Of a stretch of 64,000 nt of DNA, positions 1-9,697 are shown in pieces (position 1 is the first letter of the stretch; every line of letters starts with the position of its first letter). The stretch is from assembly GCA_036365455.1 (NCBI GenBank), contig JAWQUS010000025.1:24898001-24962000 (forward strand), given 5' to 3'. This DNA is from Macrosoma leucophasiata (lineage: Eukaryota > Arthropoda > Insecta > Lepidoptera > Hedylidae). The notes beneath the pieces are model-generated. The model did no database searches and was not told the DNA's origin. It saw nothing but the letters and a program-made list of their open reading frames with translations. Made by a program: the position numbers and the translations under genes.

Positions 1-515
1 TTCCGCAATGTCGCATTGAGGAAAAGGTCAGTTATGGTGGTGGTTCGTGGACGGTTTGGGGAGGAATCAGCCCCGAAAGTAAGACAGAGCTTGCCTTCGT
101 GTCCGGGCCTTTTCTGCCTACGCTTAACAGTCAGCGGTACGTCGAACAATGTCTTGAGCCTCATGTGATGCCCTATGCACATTTTGTTGGCAATGGCTTC
201 ATATTCATGCACGACAATGCTAGTACTCATACTGCGGGCGTCGTGAGAGATAACCTTATCGAAGTCGGTATCCCCATTATGGAATGGCCAGCAAGAAGCC
301 CGGACATGAATCTAATATAAACATCTATGAGACTAATGAAAAAGACGAATTCGTGCAATAGAAATGATTCCAGAAACATTTTACCAGCTGCGAAATGCCA
401 TTCTAGAGGAATGGTACAACAAGAAACAACAGGGGATCCTGACTCTCATCCGATCGATGAAGAACCGCATGGAAGCAGTAAAAAAAACTCGGGGATCCCT
501 CCCCAAGTTATCGAA
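1..515 (+). pseudogene. Tc1-like transposase, 3' half, decayed
   Basis: A reading frame open from base 3 to a stop at 318-320 encodes the catalytic core of a Tc1/mariner-superfamily transposase, the enzyme that cuts and pastes its own TIR element. Visible blocks are GGGSWTVWGGIS, then FMHDNASTHTA with the second catalytic Asp, then WPARSPDMNLI, which normally leads into the third catalytic acidic residue. At that point a stop and a one-base shift remove the Glu. The frame resumes at 322, hits TGA (328), TAA (334) and TGA (337), and is then clean from 340 through MIPETFYQLRNAILEEW to about 500. The DNA-binding half and the first Asp lie outside the window. It is clearly dead. The Tc1-like call is secure from the motifs; the lineage is not assigned. 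Confidence 0.9.
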
Positions 516-770
516 TTCATGTACTTCGTTTTTTTTTTTCAATAACGTGTGTGTTTTTTATCCATTGCGTCCATAGTCCATACATGATAAAAATGACTCA
601 TTAAACAAAACACGAAACTAATGGAAATGTAATTTGAATTAAGAACATTAACATTAAGATTTTAAAACCTCACACTGTGCACTATAAAACGACATTAAAT
701 ATTTGATTTTTAAACATACACATTTTGTTTAAATTCTTACAAAACACTAACTTGCAAGGTTATATATATA

Positions 771-1062
771 TTATGTTATGGAAGTGGTAAACAAGCATGC
801 AGTTCACATTGATGTTAAGTGATGACTGCGGCCTATAGATGCCCACACAAAAACCAAGGTCAAAATGCAGATGCCTTACCACTCCTGAGGCCTAAGGTGT
901 TATGCCTCTGTGCCGGAGGTTACAGAGCCGTACATTACCACCTGACCGGAACACGATAGTGCTGAACACTACTATTTAGCGGCAAGTATTTTTTTTTACT
1001 TTAGGTAATGCGGTGGAGACTTCACCCGCAAGCTCCGTCACTGGAGCTCTACCACCAGTAAA
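771..1062 (-). mobile_element. SINE-A, near full length (reference description)
   Basis: First of about thirty copies of one ~290-bp family. On the sense (minus) strand it starts CTGGTGGTAGAGCTCC, forms a 7-bp hairpin (GAGCTCC/GGAGCTC), continues CACCACCGCATTACC, then GTGTTCCGGTCAGGTGG (weakly B-box-like) and TTAGGCCTCAGGAGTGG, and ends CACTTAACATC, GCATGCTTGTTTGCC and ATTACATAAAA. Poly(A) plus frequent 5' truncation marks it as an LTR-less retroposon. The layout, especially CACTTAACATC and the CTGGTGGTAG start, matches what I recall of lepidopteran Metulj-like SINEs. I see no convincing tRNA A box. The full family is treated in the findings. Confidence 0.85.
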
Positions 1063-1167
1063 AATACGTTGGATGCTGTACGTTGTATCGTAAACAGCTT
1101 GAGGACTCTAGACTGTGTCAATATGTCTGCCACATATAGATAGTGTTTCAGTATAATCGTTTTAGCT

Positions 1168-1356
1168 GAATGATTTCTACTGCTGAACAAAAGCCTCCCG
1201 CTAAAGGATATGCCATAATTGTCACGCTTAGCATGCTGATTGGCGATCGCAGAGACGATAATTCAATCGCAGGACGCTGGTGCCCATCTTGCGTTAATGC
1301 ACTTAATACAGCCCCATCGCAATGTTTTGACCGCCATTCTTTGGTTGACTGACGGC
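1168..1356 (+). repeat. Repeat J fragment plus short repeat M
   Basis: Bases 1168-1290 share CCATAATTG(T/C)CACGCTT(A/G)GCAT and the following GGCGATCGCAG region with 38185-38350, so this is a dispersed repeat. The last 30 bases (1327-1356) are the minus-strand copy of a short motif (GCAGTCAGTCAACC followed by GGCGGTCAA) that recurs at 4861, 35308, 57898 and 60365. I cannot assign either to a named element. Confidence 0.6.
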
Positions 1357-1359
1357 ATT

Positions 1360-1573
1360 ATTTTTTTTTTTTGTATATGCTTACACTCACAGCCTCACAG
1401 TAGGTATAAACCTGTGTCGTGAGTGCCGTTGTACACATACAACACATACACAAACACCCAGACCTGAAACAAATATCTGTAGGCCATACAAACATTTATC
1501 CCGGTGCGGGAATCGAACCCGCGACCCTTCGAATCAAACGGTCATCTCACACCGCTGGACTAACCGGGTCGTC
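1360..1573 (-). mobile_element. SINE-B, tRNA-derived (reference copy)
   Basis: On the minus strand the element opens with a tRNA-like head: an A box TAGTCCAGCGG, a T arm GCGGG-TTCGATTC-CCGC type stem and a B box GGTTCGATTCCC, followed by ACCGGGA that pairs with the 5' acceptor side except at the first base. The body contains TATCTGTTTCAGGTCTGGGTG and AACGGCA, and it ends GTGTAAGCATATACAAAA against a poly-T run on the plus strand. This is a class 2 (tRNA) SINE. The clover-leaf reads as a fossil promoter rather than a working tRNA, because the anticodon arm pairs poorly. Other copies: 11046, 26276, 28661 (headless), 50419 and 54718. Confidence 0.85.
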
Positions 1574-1851
1574 TAATGGAAGGTTGTTTTTGTGGGCGGT
1601 GGGGTCGTCACGTCCCGACGCCAGCCGTATAAGTTTACGTTTGATAGATTACGATGTTTACGTATGGAAATGTTTTACGTGGGACTTTAGGGTAATATAC
1701 GTGTTTGGGATAAGAAAACATACTGACTCTATTTCTAAGATATTTTTATTGCATTCATAAATAGAAGGATTAGTGACATAAGCGCAGACGTGTCTCTACT
1801 CCAAGGGCCTAAATTACGAAATAGTACATTCTCAACTAACTGAAACACGGT
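1574..1851. other. Unassigned spacer
   Basis: No repeat or gene recognised. Short open frames on both strands lack any coding hallmark. Confidence 0.5.
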
Positions 1852-1909
1852 AATTCTGAACACTATACGGTAAAAACTGATATTCTGAACACTATACGGT
1901 TTTTTACAG
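1852..1909 (+). repeat. Two tandem copies of a 29-bp unit
   Basis: TTCTGAACACTATACGGT begins each of two consecutive units, immediately before the LINE 3' end that follows. The second unit runs into the LINE coding frame, so the duplication may have happened at or after insertion. Confidence 0.75.
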
Positions 1910-2252
1910 TGTCTATAATGGCGAGTGCTCTGTTGAACTGTTTGACATGGTGTCACCGTCTCTTTTCCTACACCATACTACCCGCCGAAGAAAGAAGTTC
2001 CACCCTCACCGACTGGACACCTGGCAATGTTTAACGGTGCGGTTCTCACGTTCGTTTTTGCCCAGAACGTGTTAATTGTGGAATGAGCTTCCCTCTGTGG
2101 TGTTCCCTCGGTGCTACAATAAGGGCTTCTTCAAAAAGGGCGTCATAAGAGTCCTTCAGGGCTGGTAGCAAAATTTTCATAGGCGACGGTGACTACTTTC
2201 CATCAGGTGGCCCGTCTGCTTGTCTGTCAATCCTTTGACATAAAAAAAAATA
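1906..2252 (+). pseudogene. LINE 3' end (PHLEYCSHLW family), RT C-terminus
   Basis: A 5'-truncated non-LTR retrotransposon. The frame reads FYSVYNGECSVELFD, later HPHRLDTWQCLTVRFSRSFLPRT, a TAA stop in place of a residue, then LWNELPSVVFP and GFFKKGV: the conserved C-terminus downstream of the reverse transcriptase in a Jockey/CR1-like lineage. The 3' UTR contains CCATCAGGTGGCCCGTCTGC, TGTCTGTCAATC and GACAT before poly(A). A second copy of the same family lies at 32340-33022 on the minus strand. The 3' end is similar to the SINE-A tail (ATC, two bases, TG, then CTGC..GCTTGT). Confidence 0.8.
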
Positions 2253-2278
2253 ACATTATAGTGTCATCAATAGTTTTT

Positions 2279-2436
2279 CTTATGTAGCAAAGGTGGCAAA
2301 TAAACATGCAGTTCACACGTTATGTGATAACTGCAGCCTAAAGACATCTACACAAAAACTAGAGGTCAAAGTACAGATGCGTTGCTACCCCTGAGACGTT
2401 TGTTCTTATGTCTCTGTAATAGCTATTACAGGGTCT
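2279..2436 (-). mobile_element. SINE-A, diverged 3' half
   Basis: Tail and middle only. GGCAAATAAACATGCAG, then GTCAAAGTACAGATGCG, then a variant with CTCTGTAATAGCTATTACA in place of the usual CTCTGTGCCGGAAATTACA. This variant middle recurs in copies at 13731, 53526, 56252 and 59757, suggesting an older subfamily. The 5' half is missing. Confidence 0.75.
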
Positions 2437-2603
2437 TACACAATTTAGTCTATCCCATTCTCTCTTTTACAAACGGATAAGATAAGACTATAAAAATGAA
2501 AAGAATACGAGATTTTTTTGTCATTTGCTGACAGAGTTCCAAAACCTACATTACTGAGAAAAAACCTGCAAAAAAAATTCAGAAAGATCTTGAAAACTAA
2601 CAT

Positions 2604-2936
2604 AATAATAATGGTAACCCATTACACTTCCCACTTCTGGGCACGAGTCTCTCCCCTTTTTGGGACCTGGAGCTTACTCCACCATGCTGCTCCAGTGCGG
2701 ATTGGTAGAGGTGGGTGGGTTAGTGGCCACCCCGCTGTTGGCTGTTTTCAAACCGCCCATAAGGCCTCCGACAAGGTTTAACGACTGCTATCTATCGATA
2801 GCAACTTGGACCGACGGCTTAGCGTGCTCTCCGAAGCACGGAAACGCGCATTTTTTTTTTTTTAATTCACCCACAGTGCTTAACCGAGCAGATCGCTTAT
2901 GATCTACACCAGCCGCGAGGCCATGCGCGCTTCACT
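2604..2936 (-). mobile_element. SINE-E, near full length
   Basis: Sense strand is minus. It starts GAAGCGCGCATGGCCTCGCG (A-box-like TGGCCTCGCGG), passes GATCTGCTCGGTTAAGCAC and GCGCGTTTCCGTGCTTCGGA, and ends at CCCAGAAGTGGGAAGTGTAA followed by TGGGTTACCATTATTATT. The final CCCAG(C)AGTGGGA block resembles the 3' ends of RTE-type LINEs, the probable mobilising partner. Other copies: 13263, 45508, 59915 and 63299. Confidence 0.8.
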
Positions 2937-3529
2937 TACAACAAACCAACATATAAGTATGTTGGTTAAAAAAAAATAAAAATAACATACATTAAAAAAA
3001 ACATAACTGACGAATCCTAAGCATTTCAATTATAGATACACCTACATTTTAATCTCTGTTTTCTTCGAGCAGTTCATACTCGAAATTCATATATTCGTAT
3101 AATATAATTTTATAATTTTATTTCTTTACTCATAATTGAAACTTGAACTGTACATGAAACCTTTTGATGCAATACAGAGAGTATCAGTTTAATATCATTT
3201 CAGCGTAAATCAGGATTATAATATTAATGTACGGATTAAGCTGTGTATACATTGATATTTGCAAGCTGTTTAATGCATATGCACACAGAAAGTGTAATGA
3301 TAATCCCCGGTTATTACTCAATTGGCATTTCAGTGATTCTGAATTTTGCAATAAGGGATATATTTGATAAATCACAGAAAGATGCTATCAATATATCTAT
3401 ATCTCAGTTCATCAATCGACTACTTACTAATCTTCCAGTCTATTTCTCTTCCAGTCTCATAGCTTGATAGCGTGCTGTTCTACCAATGTTACATTCTACG
3501 AGTCTACAAATAGTCTCCTAGTCCACTGG
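2937..3529. other. Unassigned AT-rich spacer
   Basis: Very AT-rich. Short overlapping open frames on both strands (about 60-75 codons) show no motif, and no repeat family is recognised. Confidence 0.5.
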
Positions 3530-3800
3530 TCTACCTGTCTATTAGTCTGTCTATCTGTCTGGTAGACACCAGTCTCTACCGATGTACAGGTCTACCACTC
3601 TACAAATTGACCAATCTACCAATATATCTACCTGTCCATCTGTTTACCTATCCACCTGTTTACCTATCCATCTATCCACTTGTCCACCTGTCCACCTATG
3701 CACCTATCCACCTGTTCACTTGTCCACCTGTCCATTTGCCCACCTGTCCATCTGTCCATCTTTCCATCTGTCCATTTATTCAATATCCACCTTTGCACCT
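3530..3800 (+). repeat. Degenerate CCACCTGT/CCATCTGT minisatellite
   Basis: Dense imperfect repetition of an 8-bp unit CCAYCTGT and relatives (CTACCTGT, TTACCTAT). All plus-strand frames stay open for 75-85 codons merely because the unit has no stop, giving Cys/Pro/His/Leu-rich nonsense. This is simple sequence, not a gene. Confidence 0.85.
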
Positions 3801-4344
3801 ATTTTACCCTAAAGTACATTTATTTATCTTAGCTTTTCTGTCTTTGTTCACTTTTGTTTGTTAATAATGTATGTCGTTAGATTCAAACCAGAATTAACAC
3901 ATATAGGAAGATTATGAATATACGTCATCATTTGACATTAGGTAAGTGTGATGAAATTATATTGTACATCAATTTGCTTAGAAGCACTAAAGCCTATAAG
4001 AAAATATGGTTATACCATAAGAAACAAATTTTACTCGAGCACACAACGAACATATTACCTCAAATTGCCTCTTCGAGTCTAATTTGCTTGCCACATGTTA
4101 TCTTAACTGACGAGGCAATTCTCAAAACGTCTTCATACATCTTTGTTACCGTTTTGACATTACGAAAATGAGGTAATCAGTTTCGTCAGCATAGAATTGA
4201 GTTACGAGATTGCATTGCGATTTAAGATTCTATGCCTTTTGGGGTGTACGACATATTTTGATAACATAAACATATTTTAGGATTCAGTATTTCAAAAAAA
4301 AAAATACGAAATCCTTATTACGATCACAGGTGCATCAGTTTTTT
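3801..4344. other. Unassigned spacer with an 85-codon frame
   Basis: An open frame at 3914-4171 (plus) is neither clearly low-complexity nor recognisable. The surroundings are AT-rich. I see no splice or promoter context that would raise it above chance. Confidence 0.4.
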
Positions 4345-4860
4345 GTCTCTATGTTCGTCTGTCACAGTCAAGTTGAAATTCAGCATACATATGTAAATTT
4401 ATGACCCAATAAAGACAGAATGCATTGGAATTTGAGATTAACCTTTTCGGTAAATTAGGGTCGTACCTCACTAGAGCGGCATCCGGATCCGGCACCTGAC
4501 CAGCGCCCGACCGCCTCGAGCGGTCTGCGCTCATTACAACAACTCCGCTCCGTATCACCTCGACCATAAGCCGTCAACGCGGAAGCAGCGCGCAGTTCAC
4601 GTGCGGACGGCGAGTGAACCACTTGGTGACCACTAGCTTGTCTTACGTTGACTTTGCATTGCCGCGCGCCGTCCGCAAGTGGTACGCGAGTGGTTCACAA
4701 GTAACATCGCGTGTAAACCGAGGCGGTGTTAATCGGGTGCCGGGTGGCTGTAGTGAGCTATGAACTTTTTATTTTAGAAGTATCCAGAATTTTAAAAGGA
4801 TCTTTTAATGGTACTATAGTTTGAGGCCGGCATCGGGGACGTGTAGACCCACGGTAAAAA
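4345..4860. other. Repeat G scrap, then a CpG-rich unassigned stretch
   Basis: Bases 4345-4410 match part of repeat G (TCTGTCACAGTCAAGTTGAA and the ATGTAAATTTATGACCC region). From about 4450 to 4740 the DNA is unusually CpG-rich for this window and contains short complementary blocks (GCGGACGGCG at 4596-4605 with its inverse near 4664; GTGAACCACT with its inverse near 4690). They cross rather than nest, so they do not form a simple TIR. Origin unknown. Confidence 0.4.
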
Positions 4861-4893
4861 CGCAGTCAGTCAACCGAAAATTGCGGTCAACCA
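4861..4893 (+). repeat. Short repeat M
   Basis: GCAGTCAGTCAACCG followed by GCGGTCAACC. It is one of about five dispersed copies of this motif and abuts SINE-A. The other flank of that SINE begins with the complementary TGGTTGACC. Confidence 0.6.
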
Positions 4894-4904
4894 TTCCATT
4901 CTTT

Positions 4905-5177
4905 TTTATGTAATGGAAGTGGCAAACAAGCATGCAGTTCAGTGATGACTGCAGCCTATAGACACCCACACAAAGACCAAGGTCAAAATGCAGATGCGTT
5001 ACCACTCCTGAGACCTAAGGTAATATGCCTCTGTGCCGAAAATTACAGGGCCGTACATTACCACCTGACCGGAACACGGTAGTGCTGAACACTACCATTT
5101 AGCGGCAAGTATATTAGGTAATGCGGTGGTGCCTACGCCCGCGAGCTCCGTTACTGGAGCTCTACCACCAGTAAAAA
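4905..5177 (-). mobile_element. SINE-A, almost full length
   Basis: Complete from the ATTACATAAAA tail to the CTGGTGGTAGAGCTCC start, with a short internal deletion after GCATGCAGTTCA that removes the CATTGATGTTA segment on the plus strand. It is flanked by inverted GGTCAACCAT / ATGGTTGACC rather than a direct duplication. Confidence 0.85.
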
Positions 5178-5470
5178 ATGGTTGACCACCACTGTCACTC
5201 TGTGTTGGCTGTGGAATAAATCTTAGGTTTATTATGGAATTCCATGATACTATTATCATTTGGCTGATGTAAAAACATTTTTACACCAAAACATATTCGA
5301 CTCACACTTGATTTTTTTACTTCAATTATAACGTGTAAATTGACAATCTTCATGTCTGGATGCTGTAATCGAATACAAAATGGATTTCTGTAATCTTTCT
5401 GGGTCAAAATACGACAAGTGAGAAAGATGTTATACGTACGAAATAATATATGTTTGCTTTTTATTACAGA

Positions 5471-5690
5471 CTAGCGGCCTGCCCCGGCTTCACACGGGTG
5501 GAAGGTTACCTACCCTCATTATTAATCTTAGCGTGATGTTATACAGTCTAAAGCTTTCCTTGCTAAATGGGCTATCTAACACAGTAATAATTTTTCATAT
5601 CAGAATAGTAGTTTCTGAGATTAGCGCGTACAAGCAAACAAACAAACAAACTCTTCAGCTGTATAATATTAAAAATTATAAAGTATAGAT
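5471..5690 (-). mobile_element. Helitron-like repeat H, minus orientation
   Basis: Read on the minus strand it ends ...CCGGGGCAGGCCGCTAG followed by T, the CTAG-T terminus expected of Helitron 3' ends, preceded by a GC-rich region able to form a stem. The interior matches the better-preserved plus-strand copy at 14617-15119 (CTAAGATTAATAATGAGGG versus the TATAATCATCACGCTAAG area, and GTTTGTTTGTTTG). It is non-coding, so non-autonomous. The Helitron assignment is inferred from the ends only. Confidence 0.55.
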
Positions 5691-5739
5691 GACTATTTAT
5701 TAAGATAATTTATTTAAAAAAAGGCATCTATACTTTATA
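5677..5739. repeat. Hairpin with 15-bp perfect arms
   Basis: TATAAAGTATAGATG at 5677-5691 and its exact inverse at 5725-5739, separated by 33 bases. It overlaps the outer end of repeat H and could be its border structure. Confidence 0.8.
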
Positions 5740-6172
5740 CTTTAACGCTAATCACAGAAATTACTGCCCCGATTTCAGAATTCTTTCAGTGTTTTCTTAT
5801 TATATTCTATTTCACTATACACAGGCACTGTAATAAACCTATATCAAACGAAATGCTACCAACTTTAATAGGTTTAACTCAAAAACGCACCAAAAAAATG
5901 AAATAAACTAAGAGCACCACACGCCTCTTTTTAGGTTCCTGCTAAAACGCGGTATGTTATTTTGGAGTGTAATTACAATATTTTGTAACAAATAACGTAA
6001 GAAAATTGCGAAGGAGTTTCCACATTGACACACGAAAGCCTATTAACATCCCACAAAACATTGAAACCGTATTAAATCTCAATTAAGGCATCACCGAAAT
6101 CCCCATACGAGCAATTAGGGACGCATCATGAAAAACACGCAACAATATAATTTACAAACGCTTCGAAAATTC
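5740..6172. other. Unassigned AT-rich spacer
   Basis: No recognisable gene or repeat. Confidence 0.5.
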
Positions 6173-6312
6173 AGAATAATCCTATTACAGAGTTGGATTC
6201 ATTAAGATGCAAAGCTCTGTGTCGAACCCGTGTTCTTGTATTGTCGCTTAAGGCGGAGTATATTTAACGCGTAGGCGTATTATATTTGGAACTTACACGT
6301 GGAAATGTATTT
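6173..6312 (+). repeat. Repeat L, copy 1 of 3
   Basis: ACAGAGTTGGATTCATTAAG, then GCAAAGCTCTGTGTCGAACC, then CACTTAAGGCGGRG-like and ACGCGTAGGC. Two closer copies lie at 7344 and 7528 in the same orientation. It is non-coding and of unknown class. The embedded ACAGAGTT / AGCTCTGTG pair gives a small stem. Confidence 0.75.
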
Positions 6313-6550
6313 AAATTTAGACTGGAAAAATAATTATGATAAAAATTAATAGAAGGTACGTTTTTTTAGAATTAAATATTTTCAATATGTTAAGGTGGAA
6401 ATTAGTTATTAATAAAGTTTCCTTGATCACGTTTTTTATGTTGTTAACTACTTATAGGTGATTGGCTGAAAGTTGTGAAACTCACTTCAAATGTCTGAAT
6501 TTGACAATATTCATTAACCGTTTCAAATAACTTGCTTAATTTAAGGCAAT
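6313..6550. other. Spacer, nothing recognised
   Basis: AT-rich, no feature. Confidence 0.4.
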
Positions 6551-6551
6551 A

Positions 6552-7003
6552 TAAAAAAACGGTCAAGCGCATGTCGGGCTACGTGCAGTGTAGGGTTCCG
6601 TAGTTTTCAGGTTTGATTAATGTAATGAAAAAAATATACATACATATAAATATTTTCTATGGAGTTGTTCAAAACAATCGAGGATTACATTTGGTCGCTT
6701 AATAAATCACGAACAGTTAACGAAATCCAAAAATGATATTAGCATAACCCTAACATTTTTGAAAGACCTATCCAACGATATCCCACACTATATAGAAAAC
6801 AAAAATAAAAAAATTATTCGCGCGTTACATGTAGGGGAAGTACCCTAAATAATTTTAAGTTTCAATTTAATTCTACCACTTTGTTGACGTGATTAAGGTG
6901 TATACTAGTGCCAAATTTCAAGTTTCTAGTACGAATAGTTTTTGCGATAAGGCGCGGACGGAGAGACAGATAAGGCTTCCTTGTCTATTACGTAACCCTA
7001 AAA
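6552..7003 (+). mobile_element. Repeat F, copy 1 (GGTTCCGTAG ... ACCCTAAAAA type)
   Basis: Starts CGGTCAAGCGCATGTCGGGC and GTGTAGGGTTCCGTAG, passes ATATCCCACACTATATAGAA, CGCGCGTTACATGTAGGGG and AAATTTCAAGTTTCTAGTAC, and ends with GGACGGAGAGACAGA before GGCTTCCTTGTC and TAACCCTAAAAA. The near-terminal GGTTCCGTA / TACG(G)AACCC words are inverted, which suggests a non-autonomous DNA element, but I see no clear TSD. It has a central deletion relative to the copy at 9060. Confidence 0.75.
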
Positions 7004-7343
7004 AATAAAGACGAGAACCCGGATTGGTAAAGCACAACGTTTTAAGTTTAGTAATTTACAATTACGAAATTACCGATTTTTTATCGATATTATTATAATT
7101 TTCGTGAAATTTAAGTTATGTAGACTCGTATTAATATTATTTTCGTAATTGTGAAGAAAGCTGAACGCTTTGTTAATTAGTATCACAGTATAAGTACATA
7201 TTAACACGTTCGTTTGCTTTAGACTGCGCTAGTATCGAATTTAAGTATTGTCAGGTTGAAAACCACACCGCAAATAATACATTTTATTCATTGTTTTTTT
7301 TTTAAAAACAATGTTTTTAATCTTGGTCCAGCAGTTTATTCCT
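7004..7343. other. Unassigned AT-rich spacer
   Basis: No feature recognised. Confidence 0.4.
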
Positions 7344-7478
7344 AAGATAATAATCCTATCACAGAGTAAGGATTCATAAAGATGCAAAGCTCAGTGTCGA
7401 ACCCATGTTCCTGTATCGTCACTTAAGGCGGGGCTTATTACGCGTAGGAATATTATATTTTCGTGGAATCTCAATTGT
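7344..7478 (+). repeat. Repeat L, copy 2
   Basis: Same blocks as at 6173: CACAGAGTAAGGATTCATAA, GCAAAGCTCAGTGTCGAACC, CACTTAAGGCGGGG and ACGCGTAGG. Its centre is only about 190 bp before copy 3. Confidence 0.8.
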
Positions 7479-7527
7479 TTTTTTATGAACTGGTTTTCGT
7501 CTTTGAATTTTTGTTATTTGAAAACAC

Positions 7528-7668
7528 ATAAATAATTCTATCACAGAGTTGGAGCCATTAAGATGCAAAGCTCTGTGTCGAACCCATGTTTCTGTATCGT
7601 CACTTAAGGCGGGGTATATAACGCGTAGGCATATTATATTTACGTGGAAAGTCAATTATTTTTGTATG
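7528..7668 (+). repeat. Repeat L, copy 3
   Basis: CACAGAGTTGGAGCCATTAA, GCAAAGCTCTGTGTCGAACC, ACTTAAGGCGGGGTATATAA and CGCGTAGGCATATTATATTT. With copy 2 it forms a spaced tandem pair. Confidence 0.8.
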
Positions 7669-7751
7669 TAGAAGTTTTTGTCCTTCATCATGTGTGTGTT
7701 TGCGGTTCAGTGAAATAATCTGAACATTACTAAATCTTATGTTTTTAATTT

Positions 7752-8225
7752 AAAGGAGATGTTGCAAAAATGTATGAACCTCCGGCCATGTATTGTACAC
7801 AATATCATTAAACAGGCAAAATCAATATAAAAATGTTTTTACTGCATATTTTCACTTATTTAGCTTTGTTTGCAGTTACAAAACATTATTTGCAGTTAGA
7901 ATTGCTACTCAAAACCAACATGGCGAATATGGCGGGCGATGTCATTTTGACATTTTCATTTTTTGAATTGTTTTTTGATTATGGTACTTGGAGAAAAAAA
8001 GTGATATTTTCTAAATACTATCTAAATAGATTGATCCCGAGCGTCAGCTGTATCGCCGCCATGTTGAACATAGTTGAAAATGATAAAATCGTTTGAATTA
8101 AATGTGGTTGTAACTCTAAAATATATTCGTGAATAAATTAATTGTATTTTTTTCGGATTCTTCTTTAATTTACCCATTTTTTGAGGACGTGTACTAACCA
8201 GAGCTGAGCTCGCAACATCTCCTTT
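7752..8225. mobile_element. Non-autonomous TIR element, 474 bp
   Basis: Bounded by a perfect 14-bp inverted repeat, AAAGGAGATGTTGC at 7752-7765 and its inverse at 8212-8225. The left end continues AAAAATGTATG, as does the left end of the larger element at 40726 (AAAGGAGACGTTCCAAAATG), so the two look like one TIR family. The interior has no transposase. Both are preceded by TTT, but I cannot define a TSD. Confidence 0.65.
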
Positions 8226-8309
8226 GTGTATTTTTTTGTTTTGATATGACATGTATCCGAGTTAGTTAGTGTAAACTTGTGTAAAAGTGTGTTGGATTTG
8301 TTGTCCGTT

Positions 8310-8340
8310 CTAGTTAACTATAAATAAATAAATAAATAAA
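8310..8340 (+). repeat. (AAAT)n microsatellite
   Basis: Five AAAT units in TATAAATAAATAAATAAATA. It resembles the simple tails that end several LINEs. Confidence 0.8.
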
Positions 8341-8660
8341 TCATCACTGGTTTTCGCGCGCACTATTCGCGCGACGCGGATGCAGCATCGGGGCATCCCC
8401 CTCTGCTGCAGCTTCTTCTGCCCTGCGGCTGCAGGACGGCGTTTGGCACCCCCTTGGGGGCTGTGGTGGAGGAGGTGGGTAACATGGACTCATGCCACCA
8501 TGGTATTGGCGTCCAGATCCTGCTGTGCTCTCATCCTCTTCTCTTTTCTTGATGCGATCTCGAGCGGGCTTCTTCGGCACTCGGCTGCAACAACAAAGGG
8601 TGGCGGGCGTCCCCACCAAGATGACGACGCTTACAGTTATACGGCGTTTTGTCCTTGAAT
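8341..8660. other. GC-rich island with overlapping open frames
   Basis: About 300 bp that are much richer in G+C than their surroundings, starting right after the AAAT tail. A minus-strand frame (8619-8344, 91 codons) is rich in Pro, Arg and Glu (CYPPPPPQPPRG, KKREEDE) and a plus-strand frame (8380-8658) is also open; neither shows a family motif. It could be a 5'-truncated retroelement scrap, a processed gene piece or an old exon. I cannot choose between them. Confidence 0.4.
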
Positions 8661-9059
8661 TTTGTTGTTAGAAAACAACAGTGATAATCGGATTGTTTTT
8701 TTTACTTATTTTTTTTTGTTTGTGGAAGGACCAATATGTTTGAAGTAGACTAATTTATTCAGTAGTTAGTATCTTAGTGTCAAGTGTGTTTAGGGATCTT
8801 CGAGAACACGAAGATATATTTTTTACCTATTTTCGTATTTGACATACATAAAGCTCATTTGATAAGTTACATAGACCCCTCCGCTCGCCGTACCGTGTTG
8901 AAGTCGTGTCATGTGAACAGGTCCATACTTGTCAATACATCACTACAAAGACAGTTTTTTCTGAATTGAAGGACAGGAGCACGTGTGAACATTGTGTTGT
9001 GTACAACATTGTGCTTTTATTGAATAGAAAGAAAGTAAAGGCGCGGATAGGACAACATT
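8661..9059. other. Unassigned spacer
   Basis: AT-rich, no gene or repeat recognised. Confidence 0.4.
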
Positions 9060-9697
9060 TTTAAGACAATACCGGTCAATTGCGTGTTGGACCACGCGCA
9101 GTTTAGGGTTTCGTAGTTACAAAGTAAGAAATGTAAAGAAAAAAAACAATATTTTCTATGGAGTTGTTCGAAATTTTGGAGTAAAATACATTTGGTCGAC
9201 TATTACTCGCAAACTTGTAAAGCCAACTTAGGTGTGATAGTTTTCCTTTTAATTTCATTATATATGTCTACTATTGCCGTATCGTTTGAATTTCTAACAA
9301 GAACCGTTTAGTCGGTAGGGGACACTTGACTCTAACGAAAATTGGCCCTTTAAAGCTTAATAAGTCATGAACCGTTACCTGAATTAAAAAATGATCTTAG
9401 CACACTCCTAACATTTTTAAAAGACTTATCAAACGATATCCCACACTACATAGAACACGAAAAATAAAAATAATATCCGCGCGTTACATGTAGGGGAAGT
9501 ACCCTAAATTAAAAAAATGTCATGTTTTTATTCTATCACTTTGTCGGCGTAGTAAAGATGTATACTTGTGCCGAATTTCAAGTCTCTAGTACTTATAGTT
9601 TTTGCGCTAAACCGAGGACGGACAGACAGATAGACAGACAGACAGACGGACATGGCGAAACTATAAGGGTTCCTTGTTTACTACGGAACCCTAAAAA
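9060..9697 (+). mobile_element. Repeat F, copy 2, near complete
   Basis: The fullest copy in the window. It begins ACCGGTCAATTGCGTGTTGG and TTTAGGGTTTCGTAG, holds TTTGGTCGACTATTACTCGC, AACTTGTAAAGCCAACTTAG, GGGGACACTTGACTCTAACG and CGCGCGTTACATGTAGGGG, has a short CAGA array (GACAGACAGACAGACGGA) and finishes GTTTACTACGGAACCCTAAA. There is no coding capacity. Confidence 0.8.

Noticed and set aside
1500..1573. SINE-B heads as functional tRNA genes
   Set aside because: The T arm is good but the anticodon arm is poorly paired, and each occurs as part of a longer dispersed SINE body.
3582..3864. 75-85 codon Cys/Pro/His/Leu-rich frames
   Set aside because: They are translations of an 8-bp minisatellite (CCAYCTGT) in overlapping frames.
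4560..4740. Possible TIR element in the CpG-rich block
   Set aside because: The complementary words cross instead of nesting, so no simple inverted-repeat element fits.
4905..5177. GGTCAACCAT / ATGGTTGACC flanks as a target duplication of SINE-A
   Set aside because: They are inverted, not direct, and the left one belongs to repeat M.
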